From Amanita rubescens (taxonomy: Eukaryota; Basidiomycota; Agaricomycetes; Agaricales; Amanitaceae), in assembly GCA_015039365.1 (NCBI GenBank), contig WION01000066.1, positions 141,430-205,429 on the forward strand: a stretch of DNA of 64,000 nt, written 5' to 3'. The notes below the pieces were generated by a model. The model had not been told where the DNA came from, did not search any database, and worked only from the letters and a program-made list of their open reading frames with translations. The position numbers and the translations under genes were made by a program. Positions 45,560-56,776 of the stretch are shown here, in pieces. Each line of letters begins with the position of its first letter. Position 1 is the stretch's first letter.

Positions 45560-46419
45560 CAAAATGGCCAGTGATTCAGGTCACACCGTGACCCGTCGTT
45601 TTTTCCTACTTGCAATCCCGACTCGGGACAAAAACCATTTTGATTAGCACGCATATTATTGATAACATGTCAGCGGACCGTCAAACACTGTTGTAACGTG
45701 AAGAGGTAGGTGGTCTATCTCCCTATAGCTGTACATATATAATGCGGCCACCTAAATCCAAAAAACTCCAATCTAGGCATTGAATGTTCCAACAGGAAAC
45801 AGTTGGACCGAGCACCGGAATGTGATGTGCAAGCTTCAGGTGTGTAGCTATGAATGATGACGGACGAGGAAGACTGAGACACATATCACCTCGGATACAA
45901 TTTGGGGTTTCGCTACCAAATTGCTGTATCGTAGAAATGTGAACCTTTTCTCGGCACCCCCGTCGCTCTTTCCCACTATGGAAGCCATTTTACATCGCGT
46001 TGAGGTCCAATCAAACACTGCTATTGATCAGATGACGAAATCTATACACAACCTGTCAGGAGTGACTTGGACGCCGATGATCATGACCTCGATGACTTGA
46101 CTGGACGGGATCCACGAAGTACCTACATAAGTTGGAATCAATCTTACCGACCTCGGGATTCTAGGGCTTGTATTCAATGAGTTCGACGCTCCCAAATAGG
46201 TTTGGAATATCTCGATTTCCTAGGCAATGCCGTTATTCGCCGCTATGCATGATCTGTCTGGGAATCAATTATTTCTTTCCTTCCTCGACTCTTCACTGCG
46301 GTGAAATTACGACTGTAAGCTGCTATAATATGGTGTATTGAAAATTCGAATGCTGTGGCATGGCCAGGTTATAAAGCTTGCAAACTGGCAGCCGGAATGT
46401 CCAGATCACCAAGAGCAAT
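45560..46419. repeat. Duplicated spacer (third copy) upstream of dsRBD gene
   Basis: Matches 47160-48057 and 10030-10860 over its length (GATTCAGGTCACACCGTGAC, GGATACAATTTGGGGTTTC, GGTCCAATCAAACACTGCTA). It ends with the same promoter block, 46321-46380, including TTATAAAG at 46369-46376. Here it precedes an MSEQ-type gene; elsewhere it precedes MSS-type genes. Confidence 0.6.
46321..46380 (+). promoter_or_regulatory. Conserved dsRBD-gene promoter block
   Basis: TGCTATAATATGGTGTATTG, GAAAATTCGAATGCTGT, GCATGGCCAGGTTATAAAG; TATA-like element 44 bases before the ATG at 46420. Confidence 0.55.
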
Positions 46420-46776
46420 ATGAGCGAACAGCAACAAGCGAAGAAGCCCGGTAAGTATCCTATATCCTATAAGATAGCCAGGATCGGTTAAGTATTTATA
46501 TCCCTTACCGTAGACTATCGCATGTGGCTTAATAACTACGCCGGAAGGCATAAATTAGGAACAGTTGAATACGTCGATGAAGAGATCAAGGAAGGTAGTC
46601 AACGCATCTGGAAGTCAACTGTCCAGAGTACGTCTTCCATTCTGTAAGATGATCATTTTAGTAATGTTGTTTTAGTAAACGGCACAGATGTGGGCTCCGG
46701 TGAGAGCTCTAAGAAAGCAGAGGCCAAAGAGATGGCTGCCAAGAAGGCCTTGGTTAATCTAGGAGTGTACTTGTAG
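46420..46776 (+). CDS. Small single-domain dsRNA-binding protein (81 aa)
   Basis: Exons 46420-46450, 46514-46627 and 46676-46776 encode 81 residues: MSEQQQAKKPD, RMWLNNYAGRHKLGTVEYVD, WKSTVQINGTDVGSGESS and KKAEAKEMAAKKALVNLGVY. It is the partner of the 9090 gene in the long-range duplication, with the same 3' flank (CTCATTACTGCCTCAG). Its upstream region, however, is that of the MSS subtype, so promoter and coding region were recombined. The KKAEAK RNA-contact cluster is intact. Confidence 0.9.
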
Positions 46777-48057
46777 CGATGTGGTCATATCGGCGTTTTC
46801 TTGTGTCTCATTACTGCCTCAGTATACGCGCATATATCTTGAATGAATACGTATACTTCTTGGAAAATTCTAACTGTGACCATATTAAACGACACGATTC
46901 AGCCTCATTCTAATTATCGTCTGAAGACTGGAGAATGCCTTCAGCGACAAGAGTCATGCATAGATAAAGTTTGGGCGTATCAGTCGGAGTGCCAGCTTAT
47001 AAGCAACCTTTTTGAGATTCCTTAAGAACGAGCCTGAGTTTATTGCAAGCTTTATAACTTGGAGTAAGTTCGGCCCGAGCTTGACAGGCATTTCCCGATG
47101 CGTGACGCCCGAGTTTTTCAAAGCTTACATATTCAGTTGGCGGGGACTCTAGATGACGTTGGCCACGAACCACACTGTGGTGCGATGATTCAGGTCACAC
47201 CGTGACGCATCCTTGCCAAGCCCGATTCGGGACAAGAAAGTCCATTACGCTATTGACGACATATCAGCGGGCCGTCAAGCATTGTAACCTGAAGAGGCAG
47301 GTGGCTCTATCTCCCTATGACTTTGCGGCCACCCACTGATTTCAAGATCCGAAAAATAGGCATTGAATGGTCCAACAGGAAATAGTTGGACCGAGCACCA
47401 GAATGTGATGCGCAAGCTTCAGGTGTGTAGCTATGAATTATGACTGACAGAGAAGGCTGATTAGTACGTATAACCTCGGATACAATTTGGGGTTTCCCCG
47501 CCAAATTGCTGTATCCGATGTCATAAGAAATGTGAACCTTTTTTGCAGCATCGGGCCCGTCGCTCTTCCCATAATGGGAACTATTTTACGTCGCGTTGAG
47601 GTCCAATCAAACACTGCTATCGAGAGGATGACGAGATATATATACAATCTATCAGAGGTGACTTGGACGCCGATGATCATCACCTCGGTGACTTGACTGG
47701 ACGGGATCGACAAAGTACCAAAGTTGGAAACAATCTTACCGATCTTGGAATTATAGGGCTTGTATTGTTGTCCGATGCTCCAAAATAGGTTTGGAACATC
47801 TCGATTTCCTTGGCGGTGCTGTTATTCACCGCTATAGCATGGTATATCGGGGGATCAATTATTTCTTTCCTGTATTGGATACGGGAGGTGAAATTCATTC
47901 TTCCTCGATCGTTCACTGCAGCGAAATCACGACTGTAAGCTGCTATAATATGGTGTATCGAAAATTCGAATGCTGTAGCATGGCCAGGTTATAAAGCTCG
48001 CAAATTGGTAGCCGGAATGTTCAGAACACCAAGAGAAACCCCAGAACATCAAGAGAA
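46777..48057. repeat. Duplicated ~1.3-kb spacer (right copy) upstream of dsRBD gene
   Basis: Counterpart of 9449-10860 with the same order of landmarks, ending in the promoter block 47941-48000 (TTATAAAG at 47989). Open frames differ among copies, so it is probably non-coding. Confidence 0.6.
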
Positions 48058-48386
48058 ATGAGCTCAACGTCGAACAGTAAGGCATCCCAACTCGTCTTCA
48101 CAGACGACGAGCTAAACCATCGTTTACACAGCGTACCGTCGCATGCTTCACGACTGGACCCGTAAGATGCACATGAAAACACCAGAATATGAGGACAAGT
48201 GGAACGGAAAGGAGTGGACGTCCACTGTCAAAAGTAAGTACACCAGCGTAAATTAACTGCCTGCAGTGAATTGACCATGCACCAGTCGATGGCACTTCTG
48301 AAGGCGAAGGAACGGGCAATGATAAGAAGGCTGCTCAGGAGAATGCCGCCAAAGCCGCGTTGCGAAGGCGTGGACTCGTCCAGTAG
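48058..48386 (+). CDS. Small single-domain dsRNA-binding protein (73 aa)
   Basis: Exons 48058-48076, 48132-48233 and 48286-48386 give 73 residues: MSSTSNT, YRRMLHDWTRKMHMKTPEYE, WTSTVKIDGTSEGEGTG and NDKKAAQENAAKAALRRRGL. Very close to the 10861 gene (same exon phases; most differences in exon 1 and the last helix). This copy also settles the exon-2 acceptor for the subtype, because only one AG is available here. Confidence 0.88.
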
Positions 48387-48592
48387 AGAATATGGCACCA
48401 CCTTCGGTGTAATCCTCCGCTCCCCTAGCGACCTATAGCTTTAGTTTATGCACGAGATGTTATTTGAATATATTGATCTTATATCTGTTTATCATTGCTA
48501 CTGAAGAGAACGTGAAACACATTTATTAATTATAAAATACAAACGGAACGAGCGGCGTACATCTAAACAAATATAGAGTATGCAAAAAACGT

Positions 48593-48802
48593 TCATGACA
48601 CTAAATCATATGCAGGCGGCGGTTCATCGGATAACCCTAGTGCCCAATCTGATGAGAGCTGCAATTGCAAGTGCTCAGTCTCGGAGTTGGGAGCTTGAAG
48701 TCTTTCTAAGCTTTGTCCAAGTTCATTGAACAAACGATCAAGCTTTCCGCTCCGAGTAACACGTGTCCAACTGGACTGCATTCGTTTGCGTAATTCATGA
48801 CG
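48593..48802 (-). pseudogene. C-terminal exon relic of a DDEPPP-tail membrane family
   Basis: An open exon after a T-rich acceptor reads RMQSSWTRVTRSGKLDRLF, then QLQLSSDWALGLSDEPPPAY and a stop. The DWAxGLSDEPPPxY ending is the common C terminus of an Agaricomycete TM family. No matching TM or extracellular exons are found upstream, so this looks like a 3' remnant next to the P450 gene. Confidence 0.4.
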
Positions 48803-48925
48803 ATCGACATTGCTAAAAAAACAGTAGTCATTGAGTGCATAACATCTAATCTATGTAATAAACATTGGTCGTCAAAATAATGTAAATAGGTTTGACCAAT
48901 AGACGAGTAAATGCGAGATTCAAAG

Positions 48926-50793
48926 TCAATCACGTCGCTTAATGCCAAGTCGGCAAGCGACCAGCTTCCTTAAAAATCCCTCCCATATTTCGACCTAAGC
49001 GTGACAGGTTAGGCACAAACTCCTCGATTTCTGGGGAACACTAACCTGTTCATCAGGTCGCTCAAGAACAAAGCTATACCGGCGGAAAAGCGAAGCAGCG
49101 ACAATGCGCATCTCCATCATGGCTAGATTGCGACCCACACAAGCCCTAAATCAAACGGTCAGAAAAATGGACGCAGCTTAGCGAACAAGAGCCTGCTCAC
49201 CTTGGACCGACAGAAAAGGTGTTGAGCGTCTTCTGCATAGCACTCTGGTCACGCTCGAACCACCGTTCGGGTCGGAAAACTTCGACATCTTCGCCCCAGA
49301 CATTGACATCACGATGGATAGTGTAGCTGGGCACGCTAAGAATGGTACCTTCGGCGAAGTGTTGACCTGACACTGTCAAGCCGCCCTTTGGAGCAACGCG
49401 GGGAAGGCCAATGCCAGAGGTGGTGTGGACACGTAGAGCTTCGTTGACGCAAGCGTCTAGATAAGGAAGGAGTTTGACCTGATCAGCGGGTGCGACAACA
49501 TCATCTTCCGCTCCAAGGTGGTCGTCCAATTCCTTTTGAAGTTTCGCCTGGACGCGGGGATTGCTGGCAATGTGATAGATAATAGCGGTAATTGAGCTAG
49601 GAAAGCGTAAGTATAGGTGCAGCATATTACTGTTTGAAGTTACTTTGCACTGCTATCCGAGCCGGCAATTAGGAAAGTTTGAGCTTCAGCTGTGAGTTCT
49701 TCCGCGCCCAAAGGCTTGCCTTCGTCGTCGCGACCGTTCTGCAGTTTGCTGAGCAAATCGTTACGATCGGTGGGGTTTGCCAATCGTTTCGCAACAGCCA
49801 TGATAGATATGCCAGCCAAGTACCGAACACAGTCGGTTCCAAATCGGTATCCAGGAAGTTTGCTCACGATCGGCCTCCAAGAGGCAGGCAGCACACCTAT
49901 ACACATCGAAAAGTCACCACGGCCATTCAGGATCTCAACAGCGGGAATGCCGATGACGTCCGAATTTATTTCCTGTTTGCCGTAGGAATTCATAAGGGCT
50001 TGTTGGCTGCCATGGTGTTTTGGGGCCATGGCGACATCTTTACCGGATTCTAACATTCCAAATGGAGCTCCGAATGACAGGTCCCCGATGATGTCAAACG
50101 CCAGATAGTTCACCCCTACGACGGCTCTTGTATCAGTTATGTGAACCATGTGTCATGAAACCAGAGCTTACACGGCAAGACATTCAGATAGAGTCGTCCG
50201 TCTCTACCTTCCCATCCACCTTCTCCATCGTTTCCGGACATGCCTTTGAGAGCGAGGTCGTGGAATTGATCCCATCGCTTGATGAGTTGAAGAACATGAC
50301 GCTTGAGGTGGGGCTCAAACTCAAGAACATTCTTTTGGGAGAAAATGTGCGAAATAATCTTGCGTTTACGTGTATGCTCGGGGCGATCACGGGTGTTGAA
50401 TACGCCGCGTCTTATAGAGACGAAAGCATCATAAAAGTCGGATTTCAAAGCACCGTTTCCGTGACCGTAGATGGAGTTCAGGGCCTCTGGGTCGGCGACG
50501 GAGATGTGGTTGGGAGCAATGCGAACGATGGGGCCTGTTCCGCAACCAAGTTAGCGAGCTAGATAACATATCGAAAAGGGATACACACCATATTTTTGGT
50601 GGGCTTTGTGGACGCTGTCAGAGCGATGTCCCATCTTGCTAACATAGCCTAACCAGAGATGCGAAAACTTTGCGAGGAAGGGGCCCGGATGGCCTTTTAC
50701 ACCACAAGGGTCTACGAGCCACGGAATAAAGTGGGCGAGGAGACCGATAGCGGGGATTGCGAGAGCTACAGTGTAGTAATTGATAGAAGACAT
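48926..50793 (-). CDS. CYP53-type cytochrome P450 (benzoate 4-monooxygenase-like)
   Basis: ER-anchored P450 with strong similarity to fungal benzoate para-hydroxylases (CYP53), which convert benzoate to 4-hydroxybenzoate. N-terminal membrane helix TVALAIPAIGLLAHFIPWLV, then HPGPFLAKFSHLWLGYVSKM, SDFYDAFVSIRRGVFNTRDR, HTRKRKIISHIFSQKNV, VNYLAFDIIGDLSFGAPFGM, I-helix FLIAGSDSSA, K-helix CVNEALRVH (ExxR), FRPERWF and the haem loop FSVGPRACVGRNLAMMEMR, with the splice between GPR and ACVG. The C terminus EGFLRKLVACRLGIKRRD needs the acceptor AG upstream of VEIW. Products could feed the beta-ketoadipate route in a wood- or litter-associated fungus. Confidence 0.88.
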
Positions 50794-52241
50794 CTTGCAA
50801 GGAACTGAGGAGACATTGAGCAGCGGGATTTGCTGGTTTATGTACTGCGTTGCTGAGGCCAGTGGTCATAATGGACATTGTTGACAACGTTGATGTTACC
50901 ATCGCAGCATCAGTAACCGTGACCGCAAATCTCCCAATGTGGCTGTGAATAAAACCATTTTCCGCACTTTCGCACTGTCGTTCTGACAGAATCTGACCGG
51001 AAATATGTGGTCTTCTCCCACAATCGGAAATACTGAGGTGTGGCAACATGTTTGGCGGTGGCGCACATTACTCAGTCCACGACGGTGACAGAACGAGGCC
51101 AAGATGAAATTGTCACGCCGTCACGAAATATCACGTCCTCATTTCCTTTCCAGGTATTCCTTTCCTTTTTGGCGGCAGCGCACATCCGAATTTCTCATCA
51201 CTCATTCCAGCAAATAGAAGTTGCCTGGTGCGTAAAAGTACACCTATCTCAGCCATTTGTTTACATATATCCACGACAGAGCGCCTCATCCCAGATACTG
51301 GTGCATATGTCGTCGTCGTACGGTTGTGCCAGAGTGAGGTGCATGAATCTGCAACCTTACGTTTCTTGCTCGTTTTAGGTGTCGGTAACTTGACAAGTAT
51401 CAACCCCCCTGCAGGCGATGCTGGCGTGAGTAACCATTAGACTTTTTCGTCCTTCTTTACAGTGCCACCCGTCACTCAGGGATAGGTACGTTGTTTTGGG
51501 CTTTGTCAGTGGTGACCTGATCACGTCCGCTCCTCTCGTCTCCTCATGCATATGATCACTGTCCATATAAGATGACTTGATCCCCACGGGGCCACCGGTA
51601 ATGGTAAGCAAATTTCGTTACCGATAAAGATCTGCACCTCGGTTTTCTATTTCCATCTGTCCCTTGTCACCCTGTAACTTGCTTAATAACCTCTCGCTTA
51701 CGCCCCAATAGGCAACCCGATCGGTGGATTAGCCTTTCCCAGTGCGTTTGGTCAACTCGAACAAACGCATGAGCGCCAGATAGTAGGCACCGTTTCATCA
51801 CCACTATCATCGCGAACGCAAGCTTAACAAGTGCTCTGCAGAGCTTTGTATCGGAGTTCCGGCCTGTTAGTGGGACTCCCTTTCATGTATGGCGGCCTTG
51901 GAAACACCGCAAGTTCTTCCGCTGCGCAACTGAGTAGGGTAATGATCGATTACTGGGTCTCATTGCGACATCTTTGAACCCGAATGATGGTCATAGGGTT
52001 TCACGTTCGTCCACCCTCGCAGCTCGTGGTTCGCTATGGCATGACCATTGTAAATTATTTATCCTTTTTTATATTATTAAGATTACGTCAATACAGCTGC
52101 ACCGTTGGTTTTTGGGGCTTTATGACTTCCTCTTCATCTTCATCGTCGACCCCCTGAATTGACTCGTCTGATTCACTTTGAATTCGAAAGTGGGAATAGG
52201 GTGAGATCTGTTCCAAGAACGCCTACCTGTGCGGTCTTTTT
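50794..52241. other. Spacer without a supported gene
   Basis: Contains the CYP53 promoter on the left. At 52120-52200 (minus strand) an acidic stretch encoding ESDESIQGVDDEDEEE lies just beyond the stop of the next gene and may be its former tail. Confidence 0.35.
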
Positions 52242-55200
52242 TCACAGACCTTTCGCAGGTGCTTTCCGGGTGGGTACCTTCGCAGCGGCCTTTGTGGCTG
52301 TCTTCCTTCCGATCCCAAAGCCTCGAAATGTGGAACCGTCGCTGGAATCGTCGACAACTTCGATGTCCATCATCGAGTCGTCCGACTGACAAGCAGCTTC
52401 ATCATCTTTGTTCCGAACCTTTCCCTGATGGAGCGTCAGTCCAAAAGGTTCCGAATTGAATGATGTTATCACCTTATCCCCAGTCGACTTTTCCTTTGCC
52501 CTCTCTACGTAGTCTTTCTCGTGTTGCTCTTTCGCTTGCAAAAGCTGTCACAGTTATGCATCGTACATATCGGCTTGAAAGTATACTATACCATGTCATT
52601 CAAACTGTGTTCATCGACGTCACCTTCTATTGTCTTTCCCCTGACGTCTTCCATAAGATAATCAAGCGCTTTCGTAACGTGCCTGTACAAAATTAAGCGC
52701 GTGGTAGTCCCGGGCGGTCATTAGACTGCCTCACGTTTCAATTGCATGCGTGTCGTCTTTGTCGACGAACATTTGAATCGCGTCAGATATTCCACGCTCA
52801 CCCAAGATCTGCAGTTCTTGAGTGGAAATGTATTCCTTTAAAAGGTCAATGGGTTGACGTTGAGGTTTAGCTTTCCGGTCATCGAGGGTTTCGGGTTCAG
52901 ACCCTTGTGAACGCGACATATAGACATCATTCATCTGTGAGAACTCAGGACGTCATCCCGAGGATATAGAGGACGTCACTAACGTTGAAACTTGATTGGT
53001 TCGATAACGATCTTTCGATAGCGTCGGACATAACAGTGTCATCGTCATTCTGACCTGCCATCCGTACTGTCACTTTTCGGAGCTAGAAGGAATGATGAAG
53101 ACGAACTGAGAATCGAGGAATATGCAGGAAGGTCATCCTGCGCAAAGGCTCCCTTTTCAGACTATGACTTTGGATGAGAAACTTCATATTACCGACGCTT
53201 TTGAGTCTAATTCCATGCTTTTAGAGTGTAGGATAGATTAAAATGTTTGTTTAAGCAGGCAGGCATTGGGGCAGACTCACTCCACGAGCACTGCGTTCCC
53301 TATATTACGTATAAATGGCTTTATAAGGAATGATATAAGGAAAAGGTTCCGTTACCATGCTGACCAACCACCGCCTTATACGCTTGCTTTACGTTCTCTA
53401 ATAAGCCGTAAACGTTAGGGCTGACAGGGTCTGCCATAAAATCCTGCAGCAGAGTCAGGTTTGCTGCTCGTTTCCCAGAGAGCAGGTGCCTACGTGTGGT
53501 AAATGATCACACCATACGCTATCATGAACGAGGGCAACGGTGGCTTCTGGTTTCTATTTAGATTAGCGCTAAATTCCGATACTTGAATCGTGAGTCAAAT
53601 CTTACCAGGTGCAAAAGCATCGCATTAATCAGATCAGATGGATGAAGCTGGTGTAACGTGTTCAACAAAGTAAAGGAACTCGGGGCTGAATGATGCGCAC
53701 GGGAACGGCTTCTCGGAAGTTGTCCTCTAGTATGACTTGTCCAAGAGACAACGGGTGATTGTTGGATGTTTCGACTACCTTCCTTGGGATGGCTTGAGGC
53801 ATGGGCATGTGTATGAGCTGGTTTGCGTCAAGTCTCGCATTGTGAGGTGAGTTATGACTGTCGCTCGTGCTTTGATGTAAATTGGCTTGGCTAGTACCCG
53901 ACATATCGTGAGTTTGAAAATGGGTGGTTCTCGTTGGGAAAGGCGCGGAGGAAGACTCTCCATCACGAGTTGTTACACCGATGCTGCTCTTTAGCTTATC
54001 CCATACGTCGGGTCGAAGCATTATTTTAAAACCGCGCAGGAAGACACATTGATTTGGTTCATCATCATCGGAGAGGACTATATCCTTTGATTTCGGCCCT
54101 ACTCTTGCCTCCACCTTGCCCCGGCGGCCCCATTGACACGATCCTTCATTGAAAATAACGCGCAAGTCATCGCTGGCGGTCGTGCGCCCATAGAAGACCG
54201 CAATGCCCCAGCTCTTGGACTTGATACACTCCGTAACGAAATAAAGGGATCCGTTGGAGACGTCCCTGCCTTCTTTCAATACATACTCGTACCAACTTGC
54301 GGCGTGGCGAGCTGCATGCGTCTCGAAATGAAGGGTATTCACTGCTTCATAGAGAGTGGCACCTGTGGGCAGAGCAAGAACGGCTCCTTCTGAAGCTGAA
54401 CATTGAAATGTATGCCTAGAAATGTTCTGGTAAACGGCCTTCACACAATTGGATTGGTCATACTTACGATTCTGAATCACAAACTTCGTTCACATGTTCG
54501 CTGGGAAGACATTCACCGTGATCGAACTGATCGTTAACTCTGACAACCGCCTTGAGCAACTCGAAGCCATCAGGAAGCGCGGCCGGATGAACACCTGCGT
54601 CTGATTTGCAAGCATTGAATAGAAAGTCGAAGGCGCCATTTGGAGTTATCATGCCAACATCTCCTATACGTATTCCTTTCTTCCGGTATGCAGCCGGAAG
54701 ACCTCTGTATGGCGTCGGCATGTAGAGTGGGTAACCCGCCCCATGCGTCATCATCTCGAGAGAGTATATGTGAGTTCTGGCACGAGAAGCGCATGGATAT
54801 GCTTTCTGAACGGTATGTCAAGAAACGACGAAGAGAAGGGCTATGAATAGCTTTCTCACAGGCCTATTTATAAGAATGTCGGGGTCCGCGTAATCAGCGG
54901 TTGCTTCCGGGTCGAACGCATTGTCGAGCTAAAACACCTTATTATTCTAAAAGTAAAATCGCGAAAGGGTGCAACATACATCAGGAGATGATGTGGAAAG
55001 GTCATTATTCTTCTCTAGGGTTCATTATCAAATACATCAAAGCAATAGATGAGAGGGTACGAACTCAGTGATTGAAGTGTAATCGGCGGCTCTTCATTTC
55101 TAGGCCTGGCATCGTCCTGGGCGACAGGTATTTCGGGCCCGCGACTCTGCTCATCGGCCTCTGATGACACATTCAACCAGTATGTCAATAAATGTAGTAT

Positions 55201-55443
55201 CCGATAATGGATACCGTCAAACGGACCTTGGAAATGCCCCAAGTTGTCAACACCCGATAGGCTCGTTATGACTACAACGCCGGCGTTGATGTGGTTCTCG
55301 GAGATGTTCAACCTGGCATTGTCGCCCATATCGTACATCCCGCAGTTGTTAATGAGGAAATCCTTGGCTTTTTGCAACCAATTGCGGCGCGTTTGGATCA
55401 CGCTGGAGTCTGCAGAAGGCTTCACGTCGCCGTTGTTGGGCAT
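52242..55443 (-). CDS. Orphan core-family protein with MRE11 C-terminal tail
   Basis: Third member of the orphan family. N terminus RRNWLQKAKDFLINNCGMYD and MGDNARLNISENHINAGVVV; core HGAGYPLYMPTPYRGLPAAY, GDVGMITPNGAFDFLFNACK, GAVLALPTGATLYEAVN, SWYEYVLKEGRDVSNGSLYF, VTECIKSKSWGIAVFYG and GFKIMLRPDVWDKL. A 34-nt intron (53073-53106) joins it in frame to MAGQNDDDTVMSDAIERSL, and an intron at 52935-52983 leads to a tail not shared with the other copies: LLKEYISTQELQILGERGIS, DAIQMFVDKDDTHAIETHVT, KALDYLMEDVRGKTIEGDV, then a charged region ending TATKAAAKVPTRKAPAKGL. This matches the C-terminal part of fungal MRE11, without its nuclease domain. Function unknown; an exon-shuffled DNA-repair module or a read-through into an MRE11 pseudogene are both possible. 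Confidence 0.68.
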
Positions 55444-56480
55444 GGAGAACTTGTGGATGGGTAATGATAACGAATCCCTTAGCTTGAGTGCAACGTGGTA
55501 AGAGGTTTTCCGGAATTGGCACGAGCGGCTAGCCTATGGGTATTCTTAATCTCAGGCTGGCACTGCCTTACGGTTTTCGTCGTTCGTCAACATGTGATGC
55601 GGTTGAAGCTGAGGCACTAGTCGATGTTCTGCTGAGCCAATCGGTTCTTCGGGCAATAGGAAGTAGTAGAAGCACCCAATCGATGGACATGTCTTCGTTT
55701 CTCGGTACCAGGCGAATACTGGTCAAAACGTGGCTGCATTGAAACTGAGCGGGCCGACCAGCCGTTATTTGGTCTAGTCAATAATAACTAATGTCAAATA
55801 CGCGCAAAGAGTCCGGCCCGGTCCGAAGCCACGGCGATTTCGCGTCGCGCGTCGGATTTAACGCTTATCCCAACATGAGACGCAAATCGCTCAACTACAT
55901 TGCTATTGACGTCTGGCAGGCTTTCGAGATTAAATCTCAGGTCCCTATCTATCCACTACGTCAACGAAATCAAGAAGGAATATACCCATCGACACCCTGG
56001 CAGCTCTACCGAATGCATCGGAACTGTCCGTGGAGTTTTAGTGGAACATTGCATGCGGAAGCTACGAGAGGATTGGCGGAGTAGAATCGCCTGAGATTAG
56101 CAATGCGCCGAGAACACTGGCGAAATATGATGGGTAGATGTAGATATGTCATAGTGTTGCCACATGGGTGCTCAAATGACGTTCTGTCCTTTCTAATACA
56201 TATTAGTCTTTTTTATGTTTACCTGACGACCCGAACGATTTCCCTCTGCAGAAAAGTGAAGAAATAAACGAGATGAGAGTAAAAAAGTCCAAATTATTAT
56301 CCAAGTTGCAGAACGATTATGAAAAACCTTATTTAAACTTCGGGCACACCGTGGTAGTATTGTCCAACTTGACCCCAAAACGGTTCTGTGGTGGAAAACA
56401 TTTTGCTCATCAACGTGGCCTCTGAGTCGGTTCTAACCCTCGGAATAGTAGTCGCAGTAGGTATGTCATCAGGATCCTAC
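55444..56480. other. Spacer upstream of the core-family gene
   Basis: One open frame, 55791-56084 (+; MSNTRKESGPVRSHGDFASR), has no recognised domain and no splice support; it may be a relic. Otherwise no gene. Confidence 0.3.
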
Positions 56481-56490
56481 GACGTTTGTA

Positions 56491-56760
56491 TCAGCACGCC
56501 AGCTCGAATGGCAATAGAAGAGGACTACGCACATAGGGGTTTTGAGGGACAGGCTGAGACTCCGATTGCGTAGGCGCGATAGGAGGGGAAGGTGAGGAAA
56601 GTATTGTAACTTCGCTTGTCTGTGGAGACTTTTGAGTGACGGGATGGGAGGATTTGTGGCTTGTATAGAACCAGACAAAAAATGTTGCGATGGTTGTTCC
56701 CAGAGCAACACCTCCGATCACGCTGCCTGCGATCGCGCCGGCGTCGGTTTTAAATGACTG
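56491..56760 (-). pseudogene. TM-segment relic of the ALVNR/DDEPPP membrane family
   Basis: The minus strand encodes DAGAIAGSVIGGVALGTTIA, a single TM helix (ATFFVWFY) and a SHKSSHP-type cytoplasmic start followed by a proline/serine-rich stretch. This is the juxtamembrane region of the family whose N-terminal relic lies at 58656-58905 on the same strand. The element at 56777-58122 separates the two, so it may have split one gene. Confidence 0.45.
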
Positions 56761-56776
56761 AGAACACCATTTTCAG

